A DNA stretch of 64,000 bases from Pomphorhynchus laevis (taxonomy: Eukaryota; Acanthocephala; Palaeacanthocephala; Echinorhynchida; Pomphorhynchidae): NCBI GenBank assembly GCA_012934845.2, contig WNNJ02000480.1, positions 1 to 64,000 on the forward strand. Direction: 5' to 3'. Position 1 is the first letter of the stretch, and every line of letters begins with the position of its first letter. Of the stretch, positions 34,720 through 46,598 are shown piece by piece. Under the pieces are notes generated by a model that was given only the letters and a program-made list of their open reading frames with translations, searched no databases and was not told where the DNA came from. The position numbers were made by a program, and so were the translations under genes.

Positions 34720-37700
34720 AAAAACATCAACAAAAAAATTCAATCAAATAGTAGTTGCAAATTCCTTCTTTCGGCTTCGATGGCTTTCTTGATAGCATCA
34801 CTAGATATACTACTAGAGATATCAAGGAACTTTAGTGCATTCCACCCGTTAATTACCCTGGTTGCAAATCAATGGTGAACAGGAATTATTGCAGTTGGCT
34901 TTATTAATTTCCACACATGCCCACGAGTTTCTCGTCTATCATTCACGGATAATAAGCTAGAGAGACCATCAAAGCCATCGAAAACAATTTTGACTGCAGT
35001 TGATAAATCAATGGCCGATCTGCGATATTTTAATGTACCGACACGTAGAGATGTCAAACGTTCAGCATATCTCAAATTGGAGAAATTCGGAATCATTCGT
35101 GACCATTTACGTAACAAGTTCTCAATGTCACGGGATTCCCTTAAAGTCTGTGGATAAGTTACAGGTAAACCGTATTCAAGGATAGGAAGAATATAAGAAT
35201 AAAATAGTCGCTTGAACATTGATGGACTTATCCGATCAAAAGACTTGAAAAACATCCATAAAATACGATAGCCTCGATTACAAATATATCTAGTGTGGAC
35301 ATTAGTTTTTAAGCTACTGGTCATCATCACACCAAGATCTTAGGATTCACCCACTCGGCCTATATGAATCGAACCTATCTGAAACGATAAGTTTAGTAAA
35401 GAACCAATGGACATTTGCGCACATTTAGAGGGGTTAACCCTCAAACCATTTTCCGCTGACCATTTTTCTAGACATGTCAGATCATCTGAAGGATCGTAAT
35501 GTCCCTTCCGTCTCTAATATACCGCTATATATTAACATCGTCAGCATACATTACGACATCAGAACGAATTACAGATGGGAGATCATTGATATAGACAATA
35601 AAAAGAAGTGGGGAAATAACAGCACCTTGTGGAACGCCAGAATAAATAACGAATGAAGTGGACATATCTGCACCTACACGTACTTTGAAAGAGCGTGAAC
35701 TTAATTAATTTGCAATCCAGGCGACATACATAGGACAAACACTAAGTGACCTCAATTTGTGAATGAGTCGATCATGCGGAACTGAATCAAAAGCATGAGA
35801 GAAATCTACAAAAAGTACATCAGATTGAACTCGTTCATCTAATGAAGACTGCCATGCGTTGGAAGAAACCAAAAGATTACTTATTGTTGATCTATTTGGT
35901 CTGAAACCGTGTTGTGAGTCAGTGAGTTTACAGTTGCTTTCCAAATCAGAGGATATGTTTTTGACTATTAGCTTTTCAAGCAACTTACAGATAATACATG
36001 TCAAGGCTACTGGGCGATAGTTCTTACACACTTGTCGTTCTCCCATTTTATGCACTGGAACTACAATGGACTCCTTCAAACGAGAAGGAATTCGAGATTG
36101 GAGAATAGAAAACTGAAACATACGGAAAACATATGAATATCTTTGAGGAGCAACTTTATTCAAAAGAATTGAGGGAAGTTCGTCCGGACCGGCAGCGATG
36201 TTCGGTTTTAATTTACAGAGAAGCTTTAAAACATCTTCAGCGCAAAACGACAGATTAGATCGGTCGAATGCATCTGAACCCTTTTCTGATTCAGAACTAC
36301 ACAATGTCCGCGAAGAGCAAAACATCGATGAGAACTCATGGGCAAATAAGTTTGCCATGACACTTTTACACGTGACCTCGCCTTGAGAATCATCCCTCAA
36401 CAATACTAGTGGAATATTCGAGCCCCTGATTTTGCGAATGTAAGAGAATAGAGCCTTGCCATCCATAGAACTCAGTTTCTCCTCAAACTGACGACGCTTC
36501 ATTCTCTTGAGAGCGGTAAATCTATTCCTGATTTGTTTAAAAGACTCATAAGATTGTTGTCCACAACTAAATGAAATCCACGCATGTTTACGTGCGCGTG
36601 AGTGATACCGGAGAAGCCCATCAAACCAAGGACAAACTTGCCTATGTGTTTTAAACTTGGGAGAATGCAATATCAGTAAGTTATAGAGTGTGCTCTCAAA
36701 AACATACCAAGCCTCGTCTATTCCGCATTTATACGGATCTGGCCATCTAACCAGATTCAATTTGTAGATAATTGCGTCGAAATCAGCCTTCAAGAAGTTC
36801 AGAGGCTTACCATTCATGGGACTGACCGACGTTACATTGTTTGCGCATTTAAATGAAAAGGACAGTACGCAATGACCGCTCATCCCCAGTGCAGAAAGAT
36901 AATCTATGTGAGTAATATCAGACTTTAACGAAGACACGACCACGTCTAGCTGGGCAGACGACTGGCTAGTGAAACGGGTTGCCTCACGTGCATGCTGATG
37001 CAGACCACTGTTGTGTAGAACATTCAATAAAACCGAGTCCGATGCAATGCGACTAGGAGATGAAAACGAGTCCCAATCTATTGAGGAAATATTCAGATCT
37101 CCTAAGATTAGGCATTTTTTCTGTTGACCACATAGCTCAATAAGTTCTATTAAATCCTCGCTACTTGCCAAAGGAGGACGATAGAACACTAGCACATACA
37201 TAAAATTGACCTGATCAAGGTACAATTTGAGGTATAAAGCCTCAATCCCATTGGCATCACTAATCGTCTGCAAACACACTACATCGATACCTAAACTACA
37301 ATATAGCAATACACCCCTCCCCTTCGACCAGATCGATCACAACGAAACAGGTTATATCCATCTATGGATAATAGGCTGTCAGGAACAAGATCAGAGAGCC
37401 AAGATTCACTAAGGGCAATGCTATTTGGATGATGAGAAGTAGCTATGACCTTCAATTCATCCATCTTATTGAGAACGCTTCAAACGTTCGAATATATAAC
37501 TTTGAGCCATTTGCTGTTTTTACGATATGGCGCATTGGGTCTTATCTAACAATTCTCAAAAAAAGGTTTCATAGCGGGGTCATCTCAATCGTGGACGACG
37601 CCGAACTACCCGAAAATTTACAATATGCAGATCAGTTTCTCCAGATTCTATCCGAGCATTTAGCTCGGTCCCAGCAACACGCCATAGACAACGCTCAGCG

Positions 37701-38800
37701 AAAGACATAACTGTCAACAATCGAAATGGGGACTGCCTCAGTTTAGATCTGCGTTTTAACAACTCACGGACCACTGAGGATGTACGAGAGACAACTTTCA
37801 TCAAACGAGAACGTTCTTCAAGATTGTTGCGACGACCTATCCTAAATATCGCAATAGGGCGAACTTCTGAAATATATGGATCTTCTGGAGTAATAATAAT
37901 TCTCAATATTTTTTGGAATTGTTCAACATCATGGTCCACTCGAGTTTGAGTCACATCAGACGACGACTCGAGAACGTTCGTAATAATTCAAACACCGATC
38001 CCGGGAAGATTCATTAGACTTGCTGGATAAGAATGACCTGTGACTATTTAGTGGATCAGTTTGTTGTTGAGAGAATATCTGACTGAAAACTTTTCTAGAC
38101 TGTTCACTAAAAACCTTTCTAGACTGTTCACCCTCGATTGCAACCTGGTGTGGAATTTCGATACAATGAGAGTCTATATCATTGTTATCTAATTGCTTCG
38201 TGAGAGAAGGTAAGGTAGAGTATGTGGATCGTAACTTGCCAACGGAATTGACAGCTTCTTTGGTAATTAATATTTCCGACTCAGTGTCCATACCCAGACT
38301 AGACATGATTTTACTAATTGTGAAATTCGATATCATATCATCTGCGAGTATAGGGCTGGTGTTTTTTGTATCTCTCAGGTCCCCATCATAAGTATGATTA
38401 GACACAATATCCTGACTTGGCATAGTTTGACAATCTTCACTCGATAGATCATTCGTCTGAGTTACATCTTTAAGTGCTGCACAACTCCAACCGACGGAGT
38501 GAACATCATTGGATTCTCTGGACGTATCATCAGCAAATATGATATCGGAATTATTCGGTGTGATCCTTGAGATATTTCGCAATAAAATCGAAGCGCTGCA
38601 ATATCCACAAATAAATTACTTATCACACATAGCCGATTGCTCGGACTCCTGAATTGAGACGGTTGTCCAGACATCACAACCCAAGGAGTCACAACAAACT
38701 TGTTGTGTTGTGTACTTCGGTGGATTTTCGTCTTTTCCATTGTCGTGCCTGTCTTCTCTTGTCTTCGTTTTCGAGATTTTGATCTCATTTCTAGGTCGTT
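34720..38800 (-). mobile_element. CR1-like LINE, nearly full length
   Basis: Minus strand, 5' to 3': ORF1-like frames (38788-37580), apurinic endonuclease (FYRPP, LILGDLN; the SDH box reads SGH), and RT (NYRPVALTCIICKLLEKLI, LTDSQHGFRPNRSTISNLL, VDFSHAFDSVPHDRL), one open frame of 534 codons at 35705-37309. The catalytic YADD lies near 35540, a C-terminal 153-codon piece at 34869-35330, and the final FATRVINGWNAL part at about 34735-34865. A few frameshifts and stops separate the pieces, so it is recently dead rather than active. Confidence 0.88.
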
Positions 38801-39090
38801 TGTTTGAATGTCTTTGAATTTACGTTGTATATTATTTATTGTATTTACTTAAGATCTCAAACTTTTTTGTTGATGATAGCATATAATTGACAAAACATTG
38901 TGTGAAACATTTAAGAAACAAGCGAAAAGTAAAAACAATACTTTTATATTATTTATAATAAAAAAATCATAATTAACTTACATAAAAGCATTACAATAAA
39001 ATTAATAAATAATAAAAATATTTTTATTACAAATAAAGTAGACAGATTTTGCAATTCCTTTACAGTTTTTTGACGACAGTCAATAATGTA
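38801..39090. other. Spacer and 3' flank of POLR2L
   Basis: AT-rich; probably includes the short 3' UTR of the minus-strand gene at 39091. Confidence 0.35.
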
Positions 39091-39297
39091 TTATGCTCTA
39101 CTTCCGCGGCTATATGCCAATAGCTTTTCAATCAGATCGACGTGGGTCAGCAACATTCGTCGGCAACAATAACGTCTTAATCCCAAAGCGTCAAGGGCGT
39201 CACCTTCTGTATAACGAGCATCTAATAAACCTACAAATACTTCCCATTTATCACCAATTACCTTGCCGCAGGTGAAACATCGCACAGGACATATCAT
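39091..39297 (-). CDS. POLR2L: DNA-directed RNA polymerases I, II and III subunit RPABC5 (RPB10)
   Basis: A small zinc-binding core subunit shared by the three nuclear RNA polymerases, holding RPB2/RPB3 together. The 68-residue protein matches the family over its whole length: PVRCFTCGK (4-12), the [10 protein letters not shown] helix (31-40) and RYCCRRM (42-48), giving the four zinc ligands C7, C10, C44 and C45. The C-terminus ends AYSRGSRA, unlike the usual NYAPLEK. The ATG at 39297 is used because it is directly preceded by TTTTGTTTCAG, a strong acceptor; three codons further upstream would lie in the intron or outron. The coding region has no intron. Confidence 0.97.
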   Translation of the reverse strand: MICPVRCFTCGKVIGDKWEVFVGLLDARYTEGDALDALGLRRYCCRRMLLTHVDLIEKLLAYSRGSRA

Positions 39298-39308
39298 CTG
39301 AAACAAAA
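39298..39308 (-). promoter_or_regulatory. Splice or trans-splice acceptor abutting the POLR2L start codon
   Basis: Minus strand TTTTGTTTCAG ends exactly at the A of the ATG. Confidence 0.65.
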
Positions 39309-40560
39309 GCTTAGATTAAAATTTTTTACAAACTCGTGGTATAAAGTTTTAATATTTGACGTAATTACTAAAAAGAGAGTATTACCAATTAAAGACAGTT
39401 AATGTATATTTATTGAGGAAAACAGAATACTTATCTATGAATAAAAAGCTAAATTCGTATGCCGCATTTTTTACTGAAATTATCTTGAAATACAAAGGAA
39501 ACCCATCTGGCCCAAGTTTCTTAAAACTTAGGCCAGAAACTTGTTTTTAAGAAATATAGTAACGTTTTTGAAGTAAAACTTTTTTACTCGTTTTGTTTTA
39601 AACCCGCTGTTTTAACACTAATACATTCTAATTGTTGTATGATAGAAGACGGAATCAATTGGTATCCTATCTTTCTTTTGAGACATTTAAGCTACGATTA
39701 TAATAAGAAGACGGAATAAAACAGAATCATATCTTTCTTTTGAGACAATTAAGCTACGATGGAAAAAATAAAGAAATTTATATTTTTAATAGCATTTTTT
39801 CAATTTGAGAAGTTTCAAAGAAGTAACGTAGACAGACTAGCCTCATAATAAAACATATTTAGCTGGTAATTTAATTTTTAACCCATTCCGGCGAATCCGC
39901 GAATATTTAAAATATGTATCATGTGATTTTAGTGGCATTGAACATCATGACATTTTTATTTTTATTCTGAATATAATTTTAATTATTAAATTAATTAAAA
40001 TTAAAAATTTTTAATTATAATTTTAAATTTAATTATATAATTAAATTTAATTATATTTAATTACTTAATTAATTATAATTACTAATTATAAAAAGCTTTG
40101 AATTATAAAAAGCCGAATTATAAAAGAAAGCTTAGTATTTTTAGTTACAGAGATTAAGGAAGTATCAATAAATAAGTTTTAAATTAGCCAGTATAAGCTC
40201 TTACATAATTCGATCGATCGGATATAAATTAGTATAAAATCTAATGTATAAGATTCAAAAAATACAGTTAATTTGTATTAAACAAAATCCTAAGTTTAAT
40301 ACGTAAAGTCTTCATTTACGGATGGGCTTTCATAAGATAACAAAGACGGCAAATTTAAAATGTGAAATCAAACGTACTTAAATAATGGTTTGTATTTAAT
40401 ACCCTTTTAAATGATTATGCCAATGAGTTATTATAAAAGACATACTGATGGAATAAATCTGATTATTTTTTAAACCTAATAGGTTAGCAAATGATCCAGA
40501 TATGATATCTAGTTCAAAAATATAATCTATTTGCGTAATATATTTGCGCATAATGCAAAT
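39309..40560. other. Upstream spacer with a hairpin and a short tandem repeat
   Basis: A 14-bp inverted repeat with one mismatch (39506-39537, arms beginning TCTGGCC) and a two-copy repeat of about 60 bp (39645-39765, with CTTTCTTTTGAGACA). The rest, 39900-40560, is AT-rich simple sequence without a gene. Confidence 0.5.
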
Positions 40561-40699
40561 ATTGGTTTCCTCATGAGGAGACAAACACCAGGCAGCATTC
40601 TATATATCATCACCAGACCAAGAAATAAAACCGAATTATTCTAGCAATATTCAAAGTCGCTTCGTATTCCCAGTCATCCTATGTGTCGACAAACTTCCA

Positions 40700-40746
40700 C
40701 AACGGTATACGCGTTTCGCTCTAACGGAGCTCACCAGTACCGTGAC
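40700..40746 (-). ncRNA. Hammerhead ribozyme, type I order, copy 1
   Basis: Minus strand: ACGGTA, CTGGTGA, GCTC-CGTTA-GAGC, GAA, AC-GC-GT, A, TACCGT. Stem I (ACGGTA/TACCGT) has six perfect pairs; stem II is GCTC/GAGC. The core box has A6 changed to G, so activity is doubtful. Confidence 0.75.
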
Positions 40747-41151
40747 TTCTATAATCATCTATAGGCACCTTAACACACGATTATACAGTGCTTAAAGCTC
40801 GAAAAGCAGAACTACCCTTAATCTGAATCATCAGAGGGAATTTAGCATAAGCTCTGTGCATGGCAGTGCGTATTGCAATTTAACCATGCATCAGACACTA
40901 AATTCTTTTTAATAGAAATGCTGTTTAACAGAGACACAAATATATAAAATATAAAGTGTTGTTACACCTACCCTGTGACACCCAATAGTGTACTCATAAA
41001 TAAATCACTATATTTTCCTCATGAGGATGCATAAACACCAGGCAGCATTCTATATATCCTCATCAGACCGAAAAATAGAACCGAATTATTCTCGCAATAT
41101 TCAAAGTCGCTACGTATGCCCAGTCATCCAATGTGCGACAACAAAGTTTAA

Positions 41152-41198
41152 CAACGGTAGACGAGTTTCGCTCTTACGGAGCTCATCAGTACTGTGAC
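41152..41198 (-). ncRNA. Hammerhead ribozyme, type I order, copy 2
   Basis: Minus strand: CACAGTA, intact CTGATGA, GCTC-CGTAA-GAGC, GAA, AC-TC-GT, C, TACCGTTG. All core bases match the hammerhead consensus with a GUC triplet; stem III has just two pairs, as in minimal hammerheads of Penelope-like elements, and stem I has one mismatch. Confidence 0.85.
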
Positions 41199-41477
41199 TA
41201 ATAATCCCTCTGACGTTAAATCTGAGGCTAAATTCTCTCTGATGATTCAGATAAGGGTAGTTCTACTTATCGAGCTTTAAATACGGTTTAAGCGTGTGTA
41301 GTCATTATTATTTAAGTGTTAACATTTTTTAATTTGCTTAACTGATCTTATTATGATATTTCTTAGTATTCAAATATTAATGAAATTATTAGGGAAATCG
41401 ATCAATTAATATACATAACACTGATATGATCAGAAGATCACGTTGTGTGATCTAGCTAAACTATATATATATAGTTT

Positions 41478-41770
41478 CCGGTTAGGATCACGTTATGACC
41501 AAAATATATACGAAATATGATTATTGATCTCGACCAACAAAAACAAAGATTAATTCTTCAATTTACGTTTCGCCTTGCGGCTTCTTCAAAAAATGTAATT
41601 AACTTGAACAGTTAAGTTAATTACAAATTAAAATTGGTTATTAAAACTTAAAATTTTTGAAGCCGCAAGGCGAAACGTAAATTGAAGAATTAATCTTTGT
41701 TTTTGTTGGTAGAGACCAATAATCATATTTCGTATATATTTTTTTCATAGCGTGATCCTAACCGGAAGTA
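41478..41770. repeat. Foldback element with minimal hammerhead cores
   Basis: Inverted arms of about 125 bp around a 50-bp AT-rich centre. The left arm (minus, 41559-41594) reads TTGAAGA, A, GCC-GCAA-GGC, GAA, AC-GT, A; the right arm (plus, 41650-41685) is the same but shortened in the first box. The GCAA tetraloop and two-pair stem III fit PLE-type minimal hammerheads. Confidence 0.75.
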
Positions 41771-41825
41771 GCCCATAAATTGATTTTAATTTATACTTAC
41801 AATATATATAAGTTTGAGAAATAAT

Positions 41826-41885
41826 TAGCATACAATTGAAAAAGGCTTTGGCCGAAACGTCAATAAATCTGTATTGCTAATTGTC
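41826..41885 (+). ncRNA. Minimal hammerhead-like core, decayed
   Basis: TTGAAAA, GGC-TTTG-GCC, GAA, AC-GT, C. The first box is degraded; stem II and the GUC end are kept. Confidence 0.45.
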
Positions 41886-42065
41886 GAGTCAATTTGATTA
41901 CTTTTAAAGTTATATATGGCTAAATTCGTAAACCAGAATTCTCAACAGCGGTCTAAAAATCAAGATATATATACAGTACGGATGTGCCACTCAGCACATC
42001 CGATCACTACTATTATATATAATATGATTATTGGTATCTATCAACAAAAAGCAAAGATTAATTCT

Positions 42066-42105
42066 ACAATTTATGTTTCGCCTTGAGGTTTCTTCAAAAA
42101 TTGTA
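42066..42105 (-). ncRNA. Minimal hammerhead-like core, third copy of the 41478 family
   Basis: Minus strand ACAATTT/AAATTGT form a seven-pair stem I around TTGAAGA, a CC..GG stem II and GAA. The related left flank (42010-42060) also matches the foldback arm. Confidence 0.6.
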
Positions 42106-42112
42106 AGTAGTT

Positions 42113-42655
42113 AAAACAAGAATTTTTTAACCAGTTAAAAAATTCTTGTTAAGTTAAAAATTAACTGGTTAACTGGTTTACATTTCAACTAATAAAGTTT
42201 TACTTCTTATTTGAAATTTTTGTTTTGCTTTAAATGATTATTACAGAAAAAAATTGTATAACTTGTAAATATAATTTTTTCGTTTAAATTACAATTGCGA
42301 TTTGTTTTAAAGTAGTGTTTTATTCTTCCAGGTTTAATTGTGCACGTTGCATTTTAATGCTAAGCATAAAAGACAGCTAGTTGTTTAAGTTATGAGTGTA
42401 CATTTGTACATAACCAGTTTTAATAGCAAATTTTGTAACGAAATTTTTCCTAACTTTAATTTTTTATGATAAATCATCAAAAATTAAAGTTATTTTTTTG
42501 AAAATAATTTAAATAATTAAAAATAATTTTCATCAAAAATTCTAACTTTTAATAAATACCACTTCTCATTGTTCCAATTATACAATATTTAGGCTTAAAA
42601 ATAACCGAAAATATGATATTCCAACAATTTAATAACAGACAAGTGAAATAATGTT
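42113..42655. other. AT-rich spacer
   Basis: Local inverted repeats built on AAAAATTC/GAATTTTT and TTAACTGG; no gene. Confidence 0.4.
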
Positions 42656-42762
42656 ATTATTACAAATTTCATTTTGTTGAGATATTTCCGGACCTCTTCG
42701 ACTAACTTGTATTTTAGCTGGCTACATAATAACTTCAGCTATCAGGTCGCTTTACGACAGAA

Positions 42763-42845
42763 AGCATGCTGCCCAGACAATTCCAAAGTGCGGGACTTAT
42801 CAGTGGACGTCCTTATATCATCGTTGTTTCGTCCCTCAGCATGCA
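42763..42845 (-). ncRNA. Permuted hammerhead-like RNA motif, 258-bp family
   Basis: Minus strand: GCATGCTG, GGGAC-GAA-ACAAC, GTCCA, CTGATAA, GTCCC, ATTGT, C, TGGGC, AGCATGC. Stem I is GTCCA/TGGGC (one G-U), stem II perfect. One change in the core box (CTGATAA). Confidence 0.5.
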
Positions 42846-43278
42846 CTATATTGACGATATACATTGTGGTCCTCTATCGGATTAAAATGATGCATTGAAA
42901 TCGTATTGTTGGTACTCGGTTGATACTCAACAAAATGAAATTCAACCGACTACCAACAATACGATTTCAATGCATCATTTCAATCTGATAGAGGACAACC
43001 ATGTTTATCGTCAATATGGTGCATGCTGAGGTTTGAAACACTGATGATACAGGGATGTCCACTTATGAGTCCAGCCTTTGGAGTTGTCTGGACAGCATGC
43101 TTTCTGTAGTAATGTCACCTGATAGCTGAAGCTATTATGAAGCCTGCTAAAATACAAGTTAGTCGAAGAGGTCCGGAAATATCTCAACAAAATGAAATTC
43201 AAGCGACTACCAACAAGACGATTTCAATGCATCATTTCAATCTGATAGAGGACCACCATGTTTATAGTCAATATACTG

Positions 43279-43358
43279 AATGCTGAGGGACGAAACAACG
43301 ATGATACAGGGACGTTCACTGATGAGTCCCACACTGTGGAGTTGTCTTGACAGCACGC
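43279..43358 (+). ncRNA. Permuted hammerhead-like RNA motif, 258-bp family
   Basis: Nearly identical to the copies at 941-1020 and 1199-1278, so this unit and those shared a recent ancestor though 42 kb apart. Confidence 0.6.
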
Positions 43359-43859
43359 TTTCTTTCTTAATGCGACCTGATAGCTGAAAATGTGACCTGG
43401 TAGACTGCTAAATGCGACTGGTAGACTGCTAAAATACAAGTTAGTCGAAGAGGTCCGGAAATATCTCAACAAAATGAAATTCAACCGACTACCGACAAGA
43501 CGATTGCAATGTATTATTACAAATTTACGTGACAGCATAGCGTGAATAAAAAGTTTATATACTTAAAAGTTTAGAATATTTCAATAGGTCCTACTATCAT
43601 CTCCATAAAATTAAACGTTTTTGAAACATTAATTTTTTTAAACATTAATGATGATAAACATTTTATCATATCCAGAAAATTACAATTGTTTTTTAAACAT
43701 AATTGCAACATGCAAGTTTAATAAGTTTTTAAGAGCAACAAATAAGTTTTAATAAGTTTTTACTAGCAATAAACAAGTTTTAATAAATTTTTTTAATAGA
43801 AAAAAATTTTGTTGCTATTCAAGATTTTTAAACTTGTTGCTCTTATGCTTGAAATGTTT

Positions 43860-43906
43860 TGTAATTCCTGAAGATGATACCTTGAACTATCGGAAATATA
43901 GTTACA
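43860..43906 (+). ncRNA. Minimal hammerhead-like core beside the satellite
   Basis: TGTAA, CTGAAGA, GATA..TATC, GAAATATAG, TTACA: stem I TGTAA/TTACA and stem II GATA/TATC around the two conserved boxes, type I order. It directly precedes the first satellite unit. Confidence 0.55.
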
Positions 43907-46150
43907 TTCTTGAAATAAATCCTTTTTACTCACTCGGATCCTGTAAATTTGCAAGAATTTAAAGAATAAAAATGGTTATTTTTAATAGTATTTTTATCGA
44001 TTTTAAGATTTATTAATATGAGAACTTGCACGCAGTGGTGGTCGATCAAACCAAATGACACTACACATCAGAAGTATCACAGGGCGCTCGGAAGATATGA
44101 TTTGTCATTCTTCAAATTAGGCACCAAGTTGGGTTATATTATATAGATAAAAATAAAATATCAAAGCATTTGAAATGAAATACAACACTTTCAGACAATT
44201 AATAAATCCTTTTTTACTCATTCGGATCCTGTAAATTTACAATAACTTAAAGAATAAAAATGGGTATTTTTAATAGTATTTTTATCGATTTTAAGATTTA
44301 TTAATATGAGAACTTGCATGCAGTGGTGGTCGATCAAACCAAATGACGCTACACATCAGAAGTATCACAGGGCGCTCGGAAGATATGATTTGTCATTCTT
44401 TAAATTAGGCACCAAGTTGGGTTATATTATATAGATAAAAATAAAATATCAAAGCATTTGAAATGAAATACAACACTTTCAGACAATTAATAAATCCTTT
44501 TTTACTCATTCGGATCCTGTAAATTTACAATAACTTAAAGAATAAAAATGGGTATTTTTAATAGTATTTTTATCGATTTTAAGATTTATTAATTTGAGAA
44601 GTTGCATGCAGTGGTTGTCGATCAAACCATATGATCGCTACACATCAGAAGTATCACAGGGCGCTCGGAAGATATGATTTGTCATTCTTCAAAATAGGCA
44701 CCAAGTTGGGTTATATTATATAGATAAAAATAAAATATCAAAGCATTTGAAATGAAATACAACACTTTCAGACAATTAATGAATCCTTTTTTACTCATTC
44801 GGATCCTGTAAATTTACAATAACTTAAAGAATAAAAATGGGTATTTTTAATAGTATTTTTATCGATTTTAAGATTTATTAATTTGAGAAGTTGCGTGCAG
44901 TGGCTGTCGATCAAACCAAATGATCGCTACACATCAGAAGTATCACAGGGCGCTCGGAAGATATAATTTGTCATTCTTTAAAATAGGCACCAAGTTGGGT
45001 TATATTATATCGATAAAAATGAAATATCAAAACATTTGAAATGAAATACAACACTTTCAGACAATTAATAAATCCTTTTTTACTCATTCGGATCCTGTAA
45101 ATTTACAATAACTTAAAGAATAAAAATGGGTATTTTTAATAGTATTTTTATCGATTTTATAATTTATAAATATGAGAACTTGCATGCAGTGGTGGTCGAT
45201 CAAACCAAATGACGCTACACATCAGAAGTATCACAGGGCGCTCGGAAGATATGATTTGTCATTCTTTAAAATAGGCACCAAGTTGGGTTATATTATATAG
45301 ATAAAAATGAAATATCAAAGCATTTGAGATGAAATACAACACTTTCAGACAATTAATGAATCTTTTTTTACTCATTCGGATCCTGTAAATTTACAATAAC
45401 TTAAAGAATAAAAATGGGTATTTTTAATAGTATTTTTATCGATTTTAAGATTTATTAATTTGAGAAGTTGCATGCAGTGGTGGTCGATCAAACCAAATGA
45501 CGCTACACATCAGAAGTATCACAGGGCGCTCGGAAGATATAATTTGTCATTCTTTAAAATAGGCACCAAGTTTGGTTATATTATATCGATAAAAATGAAA
45601 TATCAAAACATTTGAAATGAAATAACACTTTCAGACAATTAATAAATCCTTTTTTACTCATTCGGATCCTGTAAATTTACAATAACTTAAAGAATAAAAA
45701 TGGGTATTTTTAATAGTATTTTTATCGATTTTAAGATTTATTAATTTGAGAAGTTGCATGCAGTGGTTGTCGATCAAACCATATGATCGCTACACATCAG
45801 AAGTATCACAGGGCGCTCGGAAGATATGATTTGTCATTCTTCAAAATAGGCACCAAGTTGGGTTATATTATATAGATAAAAATAAAATATCAAAGCATTT
45901 GAAATGAAATACAACACTTTCAGACAATTAATGAATCCTTTTTTACTCATTCGGATCCTGTAAATTTACAATAACTTAAAGAATAAAAATGGGTATTTTT
46001 AATAGTATTTTTATCGATTTTAAGATTTATTAATTTGAGAAGTTGCGTGCAGTAGCTGTCGATCAAACCAAATGATCGCTACACATCAGAAGTATCACAG
46101 GGCGCTCGGAAGATATAATTTGTCATTCTTCAAAAAATGCATCAAGTTTG
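43900..46150 (+). repeat. 288-bp satellite array, about eight units
   Basis: Units start near the GGATCC at 43936, 44224, 44512, 44801, 45090, 45378, 45664 and 45953 (spacing 286-289 bp). Variant positions (for example TGACGC or TGATCGC before TACACATCAG) show that units 3-4 resemble 7-8, hinting at a higher-order repeat. No coding signal and no hammerhead found inside the unit. Confidence 0.92.
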
Positions 46151-46598
46151 GTTTATATTAAAGCATTTTAAATGAAACACAACAATTTTAGACAATTAAT
46201 TTGAGGTTAAGCATAAGTACCAAACTACAGTACCAAACGTAAGTTGACAAATTGCAATTCAAAAATTTCAAAAAGCACGGATTAATAAGGAACGTTTTTT
46301 AGGTTTAGGTTAAATTAAGATTGTTATTTTATAATTTGGAAATGGTCGTTGACATGTTAGTCGAACCAAAATGTCAACGGTACACATAACTTATAATATA
46401 TTAAAAGAACAAAGATAGACTCGCTTGTTTACATTTGTAAATTACGATATTAATTATTTTATTAATTATTATCATTATTTAATTGTTTTACCATAAAATT
46501 ACAATTATTATAATTGTAATTGTGATAGTTTGGTAGATTAGGAATTATTGAAACTAATTAAGATTGAAAGCCTATATGTTATTAGACATTGAATCTGA
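46151..46598. other. Spacer downstream of DPH2
   Basis: AT-rich; presumably includes the DPH2 3' UTR. Nothing else seen. Confidence 0.35.

Larger units (their letters stand above)
40566..41303 (-). repeat. 447-bp tandem pair carrying type I hammerheads
   Basis: Two direct copies of a unit (starting near 40566 and 41013), each with a hammerhead on the minus strand. Between them and after the second copy lie inverted pieces (40776-40860 with 41205-41303). Unit size and type I ribozymes fit metazoan retrozyme-like repeats or PLE flanks; no protein coding. Confidence 0.75.
42660..43515. repeat. 258-bp family, inverted pair and tandem copy
   Basis: One unit on the minus strand (about 42666-42930) meets two plus-strand units (42930-43515) head to head around 42930. 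Hammerhead-like motifs at 42763-42845 (minus), 43021-43100 (plus, decayed) and 43279-43358 (plus, intact). The last unit has a short internal duplication near 43380-43430. Confidence 0.85.

Noticed and set aside
40396-40584. 62-codon minus-strand open frame beginning in the 447-bp repeat
   Set aside because: It crosses the repeat boundary and has no recognisable content.
43900-46150. A hammerhead inside the 288-bp satellite (minus strand CTGATGT)
   Set aside because: The last core base is wrong (CTGATGT), and no GAA box with a complementary stem II is found nearby in any unit.
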